DNA from: Bacillus sp. J33 | Lineage (GTDB): Bacteria; Bacillota; Bacilli; Bacillales; Cytobacillaceae | Assembly: GCF_000518885.1 (NCBI RefSeq) | Contig: NZ_JAEL01000060.1 | Location: 1-34,654 of the forward strand | Reading direction: 5' to 3' | DNA: 34,654 nucleotides | In this document: positions 8,223 to 15,913 of the stretch, piece after piece | Layout: each line of letters starts with the position of its first letter | Numbering within the stretch: position 1 is the first letter of the stretch | Notes under the pieces: generated by a model | Told to the model about the DNA's origin: nothing | What the model saw: the letters and a program-made list of their open reading frames with translations, nothing else | Database searches by the model: none | Translations under genes and position numbers: made by a program

Positions 8223-8330
8223 TTAGTATCCGTAGCCACCGTAACCCCAAGAAGCACCGATAATGATTAACAAAATAAACAATACAACTAAAAGGGCGAA
8301 ACCGCCGCCGTATCCGTAGCCGTCTGACAT
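8223..8330 (-). CDS. YjcZ-family small Gly/Tyr-rich membrane peptide (35 aa)
   Basis: A 35-residue peptide, [10 protein letters not shown] followed by a transmembrane segment ([17 protein letters not shown]) and a WGYGGYGY tail. The membrane segment is almost identical to that of the neighbouring copy, so the pair arose by duplication, with the Gly/Tyr block placed at one or both ends. AAAGGAGG lies 9 bases before the ATG. YjcZ-type peptides are known as spore-related in Bacillus; the exact role is unknown. Confidence 0.85.
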   Translation of the reverse strand: MSDGYGYGGGFALLVVLFILLIIIGASWGYGGYGY

Positions 8331-8416
8331 AGTCAATTACCTCCTTTATTTGATTCCATATATCCTATTCAATTCACCCAATTTGTGCGATAGACAAATG
8401 CACAGTTTTGTCAGTC

Positions 8417-8446
8417 AAAAAAGAAGCTATCCTGAGGAAAGCTTCT
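8417..8446 (-). terminator. Terminator downstream of floT
   Basis: On the minus strand AGAAGCT (8446-8440) pairs with AGCTTCT (8428-8422), followed by a T run. It lies about 60 bases after the floT stop. Confidence 0.7.
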
Positions 8447-8506
8447 CATTTCTCCTGGTATACCAGTATTTCTTAGCCCCTTCTTCTAGAAAAATAGGCA
8501 AATTGA

Positions 8507-10063
8507 TTATTTTTCATGATCCTTATTTGCTTCAATTGCTTTGATGGAGGATGCTGCCTTGTTTCCTTTTAGTTCATCTGTCAGCTGATCCAGGCTTTGG
8601 CGCACGTTCCCTTTACCTGAGAAATTCTCCAGCAGTTCTTTTACATCAATCCCTGATGAAGCTTTTAAGCTTTCCTGCAAAGTGGACATCAGATTGGTGG
8701 CGTAGCCGGTCACCTTGTTGGCACCGCCATTTTTTCCATCACTGCCTGTATCGACAACCGTAATTTTATCAATATTGGATAATGGGCTAGCCAGCTGTTT
8801 TGCATATTCAGGAAGCATTTTGATGACCATGTCCATAATGGCTGCCTGGCCATACTGTTCAAATGCTTCAGCGATTTTCCGTTTGGCTTCAGCTTCTGCA
8901 AGACCTTTGAGACGAATGATTTCCGCTTCGGATTCACCTTGTGCACGCTGGGAATCTGCCTTTGCCAAACCATCTGCCCTTACCCGCTCTGCTTCTGCAC
9001 GAGCTTGGGATTCGATTCGGTATTGGTTGGCATCTGCCTCTGTAATCTGTTTCTTCTTTTCAGCTTCTGCTGCCTGTTCCACAGCATATCGATCTGCATC
9101 GGCTTTTTTCTTTACTTCAGAATCATATTGCCGTTCTCTTCTTAAAATTTCTTTTTCTTCAAGCTCGATTTGCTTCTGACGCTCAATGATGCGAATTTGC
9201 ATCTCTTGTTCTGTTACTTCCTGCTTGGCACGGGCAGTCTCCAAATCATAGGCTTGGTCAGCACGGGCTTTGGCAATATCCTGATCCCTTCTGTAGTCAG
9301 CCATTTTCATTTGATTTTCTTTCTCTGCTTCCGCAATTTCTGTTGCTCTCTCTAACTCTGCCTTTTTGGCATCTTTATCGGCTTCCGCCCGTTTAATCCG
9401 GGTTTCTTTTTCAGCTTCTGCTGTTGCAATATCTGCATCGCGCTTTACCTGGGCAATTCTTGGTCTTCCAAGTGAATCAAGATAGCCGTTTTTGTCGCGG
9501 ACATCCTTTATAGTAAAAGAAACAATGATCAGACCCATTTTGGCAAGGTCCTGCGAAGCAACCCTTTGAACCTCCTGGGAAAATTTATCACGGTTTTTGT
9601 AGATTTCCTCGACGGTCATTGAGCCAAGAATGGATCTTAAATGGCCCTCCAGAACCTCCTTTGCTTCGTTTTCGCGGTCTTCCTTAGACTTGCCAAGGAA
9701 TTGTTCAGCTGCAGTCGCGATTTCCCCTATACTTCCGCCTATTTTTATAATTGCTGTTCCATCCGCCATGACTGGAACTCCCTGCTCCGTGTATACCTCA
9801 GGCGTTGTTACCTCCAATTTGCTTGACAGAAGGCTCAATGGCTCCGCCTGCTGGAATACAGGCAGGACAAAGGCGCCTCCTCCTCTTATTATTTTTATTT
9901 TATTCCCAGATTCATCAACATGGACATTCTTGCTGCCTAAATAGCTGCCAGTTACAATTAAAGCTTCATCAGGCCCTGCTGTCCGGTACTTTGTTATAAA
10001 AACCCCTAATAATGCTATTAATAAAAAAGCTGCAATACCGACAACGATCCACATCATGAGCAT
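8507..10063 (-). CDS. floT: Flotillin-like protein FloT
   Basis: A 518-residue membrane-scaffold protein. It has an N-terminal hydrophobic segment (about residues 4-24), an SPFH/PHB domain (about 30-190) and a long Glu/Ala/Lys-rich coiled-coil region with repeated A-E-A-E patterns (about 195-400). The C-terminal part is less charged. This is the B. subtilis FloT/YuaG layout and close to its length (509). FloT organises fluid membrane microdomains and helps signalling and secretion complexes. The ATG at 10063 follows GAGGGGG by 7 bases. The gene starts 15 bases after the NfeD partner's stop, so the two are co-transcribed from the sigma-W-like promoter at 10719-10747. The third gene of the B. 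subtilis operon, yuaI, is not present; a terminator follows instead. Confidence 0.93.
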   Translation of the reverse strand: MLMMWIVVGIAAFLLIALLGVFITKYRTAGPDEALIVTGSYLGSKNVHVDESGNKIKIIRGGGAFVLPVFQQAEPLSLLSSKLEVTTPEVYTEQGVPVMADGTAIIKIGGSIGEIATAAEQFLGKSKEDRENEAKEVLEGHLRSILGSMTVEEIYKNRDKFSQEVQRVASQDLAKMGLIIVSFTIKDVRDKNGYLDSLGRPRIAQVKRDADIATAEAEKETRIKRAEADKDAKKAELERATEIAEAEKENQMKMADYRRDQDIAKARADQAYDLETARAKQEVTEQEMQIRIIERQKQIELEEKEILRRERQYDSEVKKKADADRYAVEQAAEAEKKKQITEADANQYRIESQARAEAERVRADGLAKADSQRAQGESEAEIIRLKGLAEAEAKRKIAEAFEQYGQAAIMDMVIKMLPEYAKQLASPLSNIDKITVVDTGSDGKNGGANKVTGYATNLMSTLQESLKASSGIDVKELLENFSGKGNVRQSLDQLTDELKGNKAASSIKAIEANKDHEK

Positions 10064-10078
10064 TCCATTTCCCCCTCA

Positions 10079-10603
10079 CTATAATTGGCCATGTTCTACA
10101 ACATGAATGACTCCATTCTTCACATCCACAATCAGCACTTTTTTCCCTTCTGCAATAAAAGTATTTTCATAGCTTTCCGCCGGCTTTGATATTCTTCCGC
10201 TTATGTTCTCAATCATGACTTCACCAAAGCCGTCTTTTGGTATGGGAATTAAAACAGTCCCAACTCTTCCCCTTAGCGACTCTTCTGTATAAACAAGTGA
10301 CTCCTCTGCTGAAGACAAAGGAATTAGGACGAAAACATTTAGCAGTGTATCCAAAATTAAAGCAATCGCCGCTCCTATCAAAAGGATGATCAGGCTATTA
10401 AGGGACGTTAGCGTTTCCAAAATATATCCCGCGGCAGAAGCAAAAGTGAGAAAAGCAAGGATTAAAACGGGATTTAAAAAGCTGGATAATTCTCCAAACC
10501 CTTCAGTCAAATCACCAAAAAAGATATACAAAATAATTAAGATTCCAGAAAAAATAAGTGTGTAAACATAGATTGTCTGAATAGGCAAACCGAAAATTTC
10601 CAT
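10079..10603 (-). CDS. yuaF: NfeD-like membrane protein, FloT partner (YuaF type)
   Basis: A protein of about 174 residues with four hydrophobic segments in the first 110 residues and a C-terminal soluble OB-fold-like domain (about 115-174, containing LRGRVGTVLIPIPKDGFGEV). This is the NfeD short form, which sits beside flotillin genes and whose soluble domain binds partner proteins. The ATG at 10603 is preferred over one two codons earlier because AGGGG then lies 9 rather than 3 bases away; it also gives the length known for B. subtilis YuaF. It is the first gene of the pair with floT. Confidence 0.88.
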   Translation of the reverse strand: MEIFGLPIQTIYVYTLIFSGILIILYIFFGDLTEGFGELSSFLNPVLILAFLTFASAAGYILETLTSLNSLIILLIGAAIALILDTLLNVFVLIPLSSAEESLVYTEESLRGRVGTVLIPIPKDGFGEVMIENISGRISKPAESYENTFIAEGKKVLIVDVKNGVIHVVEHGQL

Positions 10604-10935
10604 AAGCATGCACCCCTATTCAAAATGTTTTCAGGCTTACTGCACCACTTCTCTTTTCAAGGTTAGAAGATTGCCACCACCCTTCCTTTCCGTTCAATCC
10701 CATTACTGGAATAATTTATATACGAATCAACATCTTAAAATGTTTCGTTTATAGTCCATTTTTGGAGGAAATTTTGCTAACCTTCTAAAGCTCGTCTATC
10801 TTTTAGCCCATTTTTGTCATTTTTCTATCCCCGCCTGCATACCTTATTCAGGGATAATGATCCAGTTTATTAGAAATAAACGCCGATAAATAGCGGAATA
10901 GGGGAATATACTTAGTTAGCGGAGGGAAAGGGAAT
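10604..10935. other. Intergenic region between divergent yuaF and a small membrane protein gene
   Basis: It holds the sigma-W-type promoter and a 7-bp inverted repeat, GTTTATT/AATAAAC (10865-10881), about 55 bases before the rightward gene. No further gene was recognised. Confidence 0.5.
10719..10747 (-). promoter_or_regulatory. Sigma-W-type promoter of the yuaF-floT operon
   Basis: CGAAAC (10747-10742) and CGTATA (10724-10719) are 17 bases apart, one mismatch from the sigma-W consensus TGAAAC/CGTATA. The B. subtilis yuaF-floT operon is known to be sigma-W dependent, so a cell-envelope-stress response is expected. Confidence 0.75.
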
Positions 10936-11238
10936 ATGACAAGAAGTGAATTACACTTGAAAAAGACAAGAAATAAATTTTTGTTAGTATCTATTATCCT
11001 ATTAGGAAGTGTAGTCGCACTCTTTACAGCACTTTATTTCTATTCTCAAAGTCTTATAACTATTGAAGCGCCAAAAAAAGAACTTGGACAAAAAGTTGTC
11101 ATTCAGATGCCTTCAGGAAAGAGCGTCTTAACATATGAGAACCTCATTGTAAAAGAAGAAGGGAAGCTATTCTACAAAGGGGAAAGAAACACATTGGACT
11201 TGACTGGCGGAATTATCGTTTATGAGGATTGGGAATAG
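10936..11238 (+). CDS. Small single-span membrane protein, unknown function
   Basis: A 100-residue protein with a basic N terminus (MTRSELHLKKTRNKF), one transmembrane helix (about residues 15-37) and an outside domain of about 60 residues with alternating beta-type pattern. Topology by the positive-inside rule is N-in, C-out. AGCGGAGGG lies about 10 bases before the ATG. It is a single gene between two terminated units. I do not recognise a family; the outer domain could be a small beta-fold sensor or envelope factor, but nothing decides this. Confidence 0.7.
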   Translation: MTRSELHLKKTRNKFLLVSIILLGSVVALFTALYFYSQSLITIEAPKKELGQKVVIQMPSGKSVLTYENLIVKEEGKLFYKGERNTLDLTGGIIVYEDWE

Positions 11239-11321
11239 TTTTTTTATAAACTCTCTATTATCATAAAATGTTGTTTTTTATAAAAAGCAACAAACATTAC
11301 GAAAAAAAACTGCTTTAATAA

Positions 11322-11356
11322 AAAATCTCTGCTTCCTTATTTGAAGCAGAGATTTT
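11322..11356. terminator. Bidirectional terminator
   Basis: Fourteen-bp stem AAAATCTCTGCTTC / GAAGCAGAGATTTT with a 7-base loop, between convergent genes. Confidence 0.85.
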
Positions 11357-11366
11357 CCCTTTTTAT

Positions 11367-11603
11367 TTAATAGTAAAAACCCCCGTAAGGATAATAATAC
11401 GGATATGGAGGGTAATAAACAGGATACGGCGGATAATAAAGCGGTCTGGCCAATGCCCCAAGAGCCAATCCCCCTAGCAGACCCCCAATAAATGGCCCTC
11501 CAAATCCAAATCCAAATGGGCGTCCGAATCCAAATGGCCTTCCGAATCCAAATGGCCTAATTCTTTGATCAGCATAAAAAAATTCAGTTGGCATATGATT
11601 CAA
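11367..11603 (-). CDS. Gly/Phe/Tyr/Pro-rich small protein with RPFGFG repeats
   Basis: A 78-residue protein. The central part repeats R-P-F-G-F-G at an 18-base period (about 11510-11565). Then come a short hydrophobic glycine-rich segment (GGPFIGGLLGGLALGALA) and a tail of PPYPVYYPPYPYYYPYG type. AGGAGG lies 8 bases before TTG at 11603, whereas it would be 17 bases from the next ATG and lies inside the longer GTG frame; TTG is therefore chosen. Low-complexity Tyr/Pro/Gly proteins are frequent in Bacillus spore coats, which is only a suggestion here. Confidence 0.7.
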   Translation of the reverse strand: MNHMPTEFFYADQRIRPFGFGRPFGFGRPFGFGFGGPFIGGLLGGLALGALARPLYYPPYPVYYPPYPYYYPYGGFYY

Positions 11604-11699
11604 TCTTTTTTCCTCCTCAAATTTTTTTGATGAAAACACCCACTAAATCATATGCATTTTTTCAAAATAAGAATGGGTTTTTGTCCCGACAAACTAAAA

Positions 11700-11722
11700 A
11701 AGAAGAGGAATATCCTCTCCTT
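11700..11722 (-). terminator. Terminator downstream of yitW
   Basis: On the minus strand AAGGAGAGGA pairs with TCCTCTTCTT (one wobble) around a 3-base loop, followed by Ts. Confidence 0.7.
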
Positions 11723-11757
11723 TTTGTTCATGGCTTTTTTAGCATAGTGTTGTTCAT

Positions 11758-12072
11758 TTACCTATGAACACCTAAAGCAAGCTGTGCGTATCTGGACATT
11801 CTATTTTTTGTCCATGGCGGGCTCCAGACAACATCTACATCAGCAGACTTGATTTCTTCCACATTTTCAAGAACGCTTGCCTTTACGCCAGCTATGATTT
11901 GCCCTGCCAGCGGGCAGCCCATGGAAGTCATCGTCATAACGATATGTGCTTTATCTTCCGTGATATTTACTTCATAAACTAAACCTAGATTCACAATATC
12001 AATTCCCAGCTCTGGATCAATAACTTCTTCCAACGCTTCAAAAACTTTATCTATAACTTGATTGCCCATCAT
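11758..12072 (-). CDS. yitW: MIP18/DUF59-type Fe-S cluster assembly factor (YitW-like)
   Basis: A 104-residue cytosolic protein of the MIP18 family. It shows the family signature IDPELGIDIVNLGLVYEV (about 18-35), the TSMGCPL motif with the conserved Cys53, and the ending VVWSPPWTKNRMSRYAQLALG. This matches B. subtilis YitW and SufT-type proteins, which help mature Fe-S proteins. GGGAGG lies 6 bases before the first of two adjacent ATGs. It is a single gene with its own terminator. A 25-bp dyad overlapping the likely -10 region (12095-12119) may be an operator. Confidence 0.88.
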   Translation of the reverse strand: MMGNQVIDKVFEALEEVIDPELGIDIVNLGLVYEVNITEDKAHIVMTMTSMGCPLAGQIIAGVKASVLENVEEIKSADVDVVWSPPWTKNRMSRYAQLALGVHR

Positions 12073-12094
12073 CCTTTACCTCCCTTGTGATTAA

Positions 12095-12119
12095 TATAAT
12101 GAAATTTATTCTCATTATA
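12095..12119 (-). promoter_or_regulatory. Dyad upstream of yitW, possible metal-regulator box
   Basis: TATAATGA (12095-12102) and TCATTATA (12112-12119) form a perfect 8-bp inverted repeat with a 9-base spacer. The minus-strand copy supplies a TATAAT -10 hexamer. The core TGAAATT-T-ATTCTCA resembles a 7-1-7 Fur-family box with three mismatches. Confidence 0.4.
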
Positions 12120-12303
12120 GAATCTTTATGGGCCAACAGAAGTGAAAGGCATCACACTGTTGGTGAATAGCTCCTTTAAATTTATGCTCTGTTAAATTTG
12201 CCTGTTGATTTCCTGCTGCTGCTACGAATAGGACTCCCTTACCAAACGCATAAGGGCTATTGAAGCGAAGTAAAAAAGGGATGCACTTTTAAAAAGCGAA
12301 TAT

Positions 12304-12333
12304 TTGACAAACTGTTTTCGTATCCTTTAAGAT
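12304..12333 (+). promoter_or_regulatory. Promoter of the glycerophosphodiesterase gene
   Basis: Consensus TTGACA (12304-12309) with a weak TAAGAT (12328-12333) at 18 bases. Confidence 0.45.
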
Positions 12334-12360
12334 AGCAAAAAATTGCGAGGAGAATTAAAT

Positions 12361-13161
12361 GTGAAGGTTATGAAAAATGCATTTTTTACTGTTTTGGCAA
12401 CGGCTATATCCTTCTTTGGCATAAAGAAGATTGCTAACTCTACACATAAAATAAAAAAAATCGGCCATCGCGGTGCAGCCGGATATTGCCCCGAAAATAC
12501 ATTTCCTTCTTATGACCGTGCACTTGAGATGGGAGCAGATTTTATTGAAATAGATGTCCAATTAACCAAGGATAAGAAGCTGGTAGTGATCCATGATACG
12601 CTGGTTGACCGTACGACCGATCATAAAGGGAAGGTAAGGGATTACACTTTTGCAGAACTGAGAAAGATGGATGCAGGAAGCTGGTTTTCCACAAAGTTCC
12701 GCGGAGCCGTAATTCCTTCATTTGAGGAAGTTCTCGATTTATATGCAGATCGTGTCGGTCTTTTAATTGAATTAAAAAAGCCTTCTTTATATCCCGGTAT
12801 TGAGGAGCTTATAGCAGAAGAACTGAGAAAGCGGGATCTTCATCTAAAGGGAAACGACCATATTATTGTTCAGTCGTTTGAAAAGCAGTCTATGCAAAAG
12901 TTCAGCGAAATCCTGCCAGAAGTTCCTGTTGGTATCTTAATTAATTATCCGCCCAACAAAATTGAAATTAAAGAGATATCCAAGTTTGCCAGTTATGTCA
13001 ATCCAAAATGGACGGTTGTTAATAATCGTGTGATTAATCTCATTCATTCAAATGGCATGAAAGCAGTATCCTGGACAGTCAGGTCAAAGAGAGAAGCTGA
13101 AAAGTTAAAACACTATCCTTTGGATGGGATCGTTGCCGATTATTTGGATCTGATCGATTAA
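12361..13161 (+). CDS. Glycerophosphodiester phosphodiesterase
   Basis: A 266-residue GDPD-family TIM-barrel enzyme that hydrolyses glycerophosphodiesters to glycerol 3-phosphate and an alcohol. Catalytic signatures are visible: HRGA (His36), PENT (Glu45), EIDVQLTKD (Glu63, Asp65) and VIHD (His78). IELKKP and a final SWTVRS fit the rest of the fold. Residues 5-25 are hydrophobic without a clear cleavage site, so the enzyme may be membrane anchored and act outside the cytoplasm. GTG at 12361 is chosen because AGGAG is 8 bases upstream; the in-frame ATG nine bases later is too far. It is a stand-alone gene, possibly for phospholipid or teichoic acid turnover. Confidence 0.88.
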   Translation: MKVMKNAFFTVLATAISFFGIKKIANSTHKIKKIGHRGAAGYCPENTFPSYDRALEMGADFIEIDVQLTKDKKLVVIHDTLVDRTTDHKGKVRDYTFAELRKMDAGSWFSTKFRGAVIPSFEEVLDLYADRVGLLIELKKPSLYPGIEELIAEELRKRDLHLKGNDHIIVQSFEKQSMQKFSEILPEVPVGILINYPPNKIEIKEISKFASYVNPKWTVVNNRVINLIHSNGMKAVSWTVRSKREAEKLKHYPLDGIVADYLDLID

Positions 13162-13163
13162 CA

Positions 13164-13200
13164 AAAAAGGGTGCGGCCCTAATAGGCTGCACCTTTTTTT
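13164..13200. terminator. Bidirectional terminator
   Basis: GGTGCGGCC (13170-13178) pairs with GGCTGCACC (13185-13193), flanked by A and T runs. It serves both convergent genes. Confidence 0.85.
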
Positions 13201-14663
13201 CAGACAACTCCTAACTTCCTGTCTGATTCCTGCAAAAACTTCAATGTTTCCAAATCGCTTGCTGTCGGCAGTTCAAATCGATTTTTATAGGATTCAGGCC
13301 CTTTTCCTGTAATAAAGACCCAATCACCCTTTTTAGCTTGCTGCCAGGCTTTTTTTATCGCCAAGGTCCGGTCGTAAATCACCTGTCCCTTTCCGCTGCC
13401 GAACCTTTCATTAAGGTCCTTCAAATCATTAATCATATCTTCTTCTTTTTCATCATTTAAATCATCTACAGTCAGATAGAACTGTGTGCTGTATTTAGCA
13501 GACACCTTTATCATTTCTTCCCGCTTGGATTGATCCCTTCCTCCACGGAATCCATAAATATGAAAAATCCTTTCTGCCCCCTGCTGCTTCGCTGTTTCCA
13601 GACAGTACTCAAAGGCATCTTTCGTATGGGCATAGTCCACAATAAATTTTGCTCCATTTGGATGGGTTATCGTTTCAAACCGCCCGGGTATTCCCGGAAA
13701 GGAGGCAAGTGCTTTAATCATCACTTCCGGTTTCAGTCCCATATCCATACCCGTCAAAAACGCCATTGCAGCATTATAGATATTATGATACCCCGGAAGA
13801 GAAAATTGGATATTATAATTCTTTTCTTTTATCCTTAATGTAAAAACCGTTTTGCCATTCATGTCCACATTTTCAATTGAGCAGCAGTTCTCATCACCAA
13901 GCATGATTAACATAATCTTATCTTTTTTTAGTTCCTCTGCCATTTTTTCTCCCCACGAATTATAAAGATTAACAATGGCTTTACCCTCATCTTTCAAAAG
14001 AGAGAAGATTTTCTTCTTATCATTAAAATAAGTGTCCATATTTTTATGATAATCCAGATGGTCATGAGCAAGGTTCGTAAAAAGTCCATAGTCGATTTCA
14101 AGACCCTCTGTCCGTGATTGTTCAAGCGCATGAGAAGAAATCTCCATCACTACAAATTCATCATTGCTTTCACTTAGCATTTTTTGGATCTGCAAAGCAT
14201 CTGGCGTTGTATTTGTAGGCTTGTAAACCTCATTATTAATGACATTCGAAACGGTGCCAAGCAATGAGCAAGTCCGTCCGGCAGTTTCAAGGATATGTTT
14301 AAGAATGTAAGAAGTGGTTGTTTTGCCGTTTGTCCCTGTAATGCCAACTATTTTATGCTTCTTGGACGGATGACCATAGAAACAGCTTGCAAGCTTACCT
14401 AAGCTTGTCCTGCTATCTGCAACTCTGATATAAGGTATGTCCAATTGAAGGTCCTCTTCACCTATTACAGCAGCAGCTCCATTTTGTACAGCTTGTCCGA
14501 TGAAAGAATGCCCGTCAGCCTGGAACCCTTTTATCGCTACAAACAAACTTCCTTTCCCCACATTGCGAGAATCCATTTCAATTCCTGCAATTTCAGGATC
14601 AATAGTAAATGAATCCATCTCCCCGCTATCCTTTAGGCATTCAATTACCTGGGATAATCTCAT
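13200..14663 (-). CDS. MurE-like Mur ligase (UDP-MurNAc-tripeptide synthetase family), atypical specificity motif
   Basis: A 487-residue ATP-dependent Mur ligase, closest in layout to MurE, which adds the third residue to UDP-MurNAc-L-Ala-D-Glu. Visible are the N-terminal UDP-binding domain (KGFQADGHSF), P-loop GTNGKTT (110-116), NTTP (151-154), the Lys that is normally carbamylated (Lys216 in NDKKKIF), NLAHDHLDYH (197-206), GIPGRFE and GKGPESY. Where meso-diaminopimelate enzymes carry D-N-P-R, this protein reads D-D-L-N (400-403). It stands alone rather than in the division and cell wall cluster, so it is likely a paralogue with another acceptor amino acid. AAGGAG precedes the ATG by 9 bases. 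Whether it acts in the main wall pathway is undecided. Confidence 0.85.
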   Translation of the reverse strand: MRLSQVIECLKDSGEMDSFTIDPEIAGIEMDSRNVGKGSLFVAIKGFQADGHSFIGQAVQNGAAAVIGEEDLQLDIPYIRVADSRTSLGKLASCFYGHPSKKHKIVGITGTNGKTTTSYILKHILETAGRTCSLLGTVSNVINNEVYKPTNTTPDALQIQKMLSESNDEFVVMEISSHALEQSRTEGLEIDYGLFTNLAHDHLDYHKNMDTYFNDKKKIFSLLKDEGKAIVNLYNSWGEKMAEELKKDKIMLIMLGDENCCSIENVDMNGKTVFTLRIKEKNYNIQFSLPGYHNIYNAAMAFLTGMDMGLKPEVMIKALASFPGIPGRFETITHPNGAKFIVDYAHTKDAFEYCLETAKQQGAERIFHIYGFRGGRDQSKREEMIKVSAKYSTQFYLTVDDLNDEKEEDMINDLKDLNERFGSGKGQVIYDRTLAIKKAWQQAKKGDWVFITGKGPESYKNRFELPTASDLETLKFLQESDRKLGVV

Positions 14664-14824
14664 ATTTCTGTCTCCTTTTATGTTTCAACTTGAATTTTCT
14701 TTGTAAATGTCTATATTCGTTACCTTTTGTTTTCCCTCTTTTACGGGAAATATGCCACTCAATTAGAGACAAATCAGGGAGAATAAAAAAATCGGCAAAT
14801 CATCCTAGGATTAAGGATAAATTT

Positions 14825-14858
14825 GGGTGAATTGCTCTTGAAAATAAGCGATTCACCC
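14825..14858 (-). terminator. Probable terminator after tgl
   Basis: GGGTGAATTGCT (14825-14836) faces AGCGATTCACCC (14847-14858): 12 bp with one wobble. The following minus-strand sequence (AAATTTAT) is only modestly T-rich, so a leader hairpin for the Mur ligase gene is possible. Confidence 0.5.
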
Positions 14859-14882
14859 TATTGAATTGTCCTTGATTCAGGG

Positions 14883-15623
14883 TTAAGCAAGAGATAGAGG
14901 CTGTTTTGCGAACTGGGATAAATATTTGACGTTTAATCTGCTATGCTGGGAAATCAGGTAGGCATCCCTTGTGGATCCAGGTTTTCTTAATGTGTTAAGG
15001 GCTCTTATCATTCCAGCTTCTGTTTCCATGCCAATACCATGTCCAAAGAACATGCCTCCACCCAAATACACAGTATTTTCGCCCATCCAAACAGGATGGT
15101 CATAATCAGGATTATAAAAATAGACTACGTCACCCGGTATGAAATTTCTTCCTCTTTTCGTAATAATGGATAAATCATAATCATAATTCCAATCCCATAC
15201 AAGAAGGCCCTGGAATAGAGTGTTGAAACGGCTGACAGAGATAGAATCCAATACAGCTTTATAGAAAATCAGCACTATGGCTGTAGTACATTCAAAAGCA
15301 TATTCCCAGCTGTTAATAAATACATCCCTTATGGCATCCGATGGAAGCACAGAAGGATCAAGAAGATACCCATATTTTGTTCGTCTCCATATGCGAGGAT
15401 TAAAGCGGGACGTTTTAAAAGGTGCAAATTCTGTAGGACTTGCGTGAAGCTGTCTTGCTGCTTTGATAATATTTTCCCTTAGCTGAATATCGAACAGTAA
15501 TTCATGCATGGCATCATATTGATGAACCTCAGGACTGTTTTCCAAGGCAAGATATATTTCACGCTGTACGCCAAAAAAACGGCCAATCCCAGGTTTACTC
15601 TGATTATTTGTTAGGACAATCAT
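14883..15623 (-). CDS. tgl: Protein-glutamine gamma-glutamyltransferase (spore-coat transglutaminase)
   Basis: A 246-residue enzyme of the Bacillus Tgl family (245 residues in B. subtilis), which forms epsilon-(gamma-glutamyl)lysine crosslinks between coat proteins late in sporulation. The catalytic Cys112 sits in YAFECTTAIV next to Glu111. Glu182 (WMGENTVYLGGG) and His195 (FFGHGIGME) occupy the other active-site positions. There is no signal peptide, as expected for a mother-cell protein. AAGGGAGG precedes the ATG by 7 bases. A sigma-K-type promoter lies directly upstream (15654-15681), consistent with the mother-cell timing known for tgl. It is a single-gene unit. Confidence 0.93.
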   Translation of the reverse strand: MIVLTNNQSKPGIGRFFGVQREIYLALENSPEVHQYDAMHELLFDIQLRENIIKAARQLHASPTEFAPFKTSRFNPRIWRRTKYGYLLDPSVLPSDAIRDVFINSWEYAFECTTAIVLIFYKAVLDSISVSRFNTLFQGLLVWDWNYDYDLSIITKRGRNFIPGDVVYFYNPDYDHPVWMGENTVYLGGGMFFGHGIGMETEAGMIRALNTLRKPGSTRDAYLISQHSRLNVKYLSQFAKQPLSLA

Positions 15624-15653
15624 CGTATTCCTCCCTTCAAATGAATCTTATAG

Positions 15654-15681
15654 TAGCTTATGGATTTTCTTCTTTTAGGGT
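15654..15681 (-). promoter_or_regulatory. Sigma-K-type promoter of tgl
   Basis: On the minus strand AC (15681-15680), 17 bases, then CATAAGCTA (15662-15654), which fits the sigma-K pattern AC-N17-CATANNNTA. It ends about 30 bases before the start codon. Confidence 0.65.
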
Positions 15682-15816
15682 TCCATTAAAAAAATACATG
15701 GCTGAGAAGGTACCTCATTATAAGTTTTTCTTTCTTCTCTTATTTGGCAGGATGAAACAAACACTTCCATGAAATCATTTTTATTTTTGTAAAATATCTT
15801 TTTTTCTGAAAACACC

Positions 15817-15846
15817 TTGCTTTTTCCCCTCTTCTGCTAGTACAAT
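15817..15846 (+). promoter_or_regulatory. Sigma-A-type promoter of the CstA gene
   Basis: TTGCTT (15817-15822) and TACAAT (15841-15846) at 18 bases. The rest of the 290-base gap between tgl and this gene shows no other gene. Confidence 0.5.
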
Positions 15847-15913
15847 ATTCTACATATTCATAAGTTTCAGATATTTTAACTAAGACATTTTGTACAACAG
15901 GAGGCATGTTAGC

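Noticed and set aside
8715..9179. 154-codon frame opposite floT
   Set aside because: Mirror frame of the coiled-coil coding sequence; Ser/Ala-rich composition is that of a shadow.
15811..15824. cre site before the CstA gene
   Set aside because: TGAAAACACCTTGC misses the central CG and several other consensus positions.
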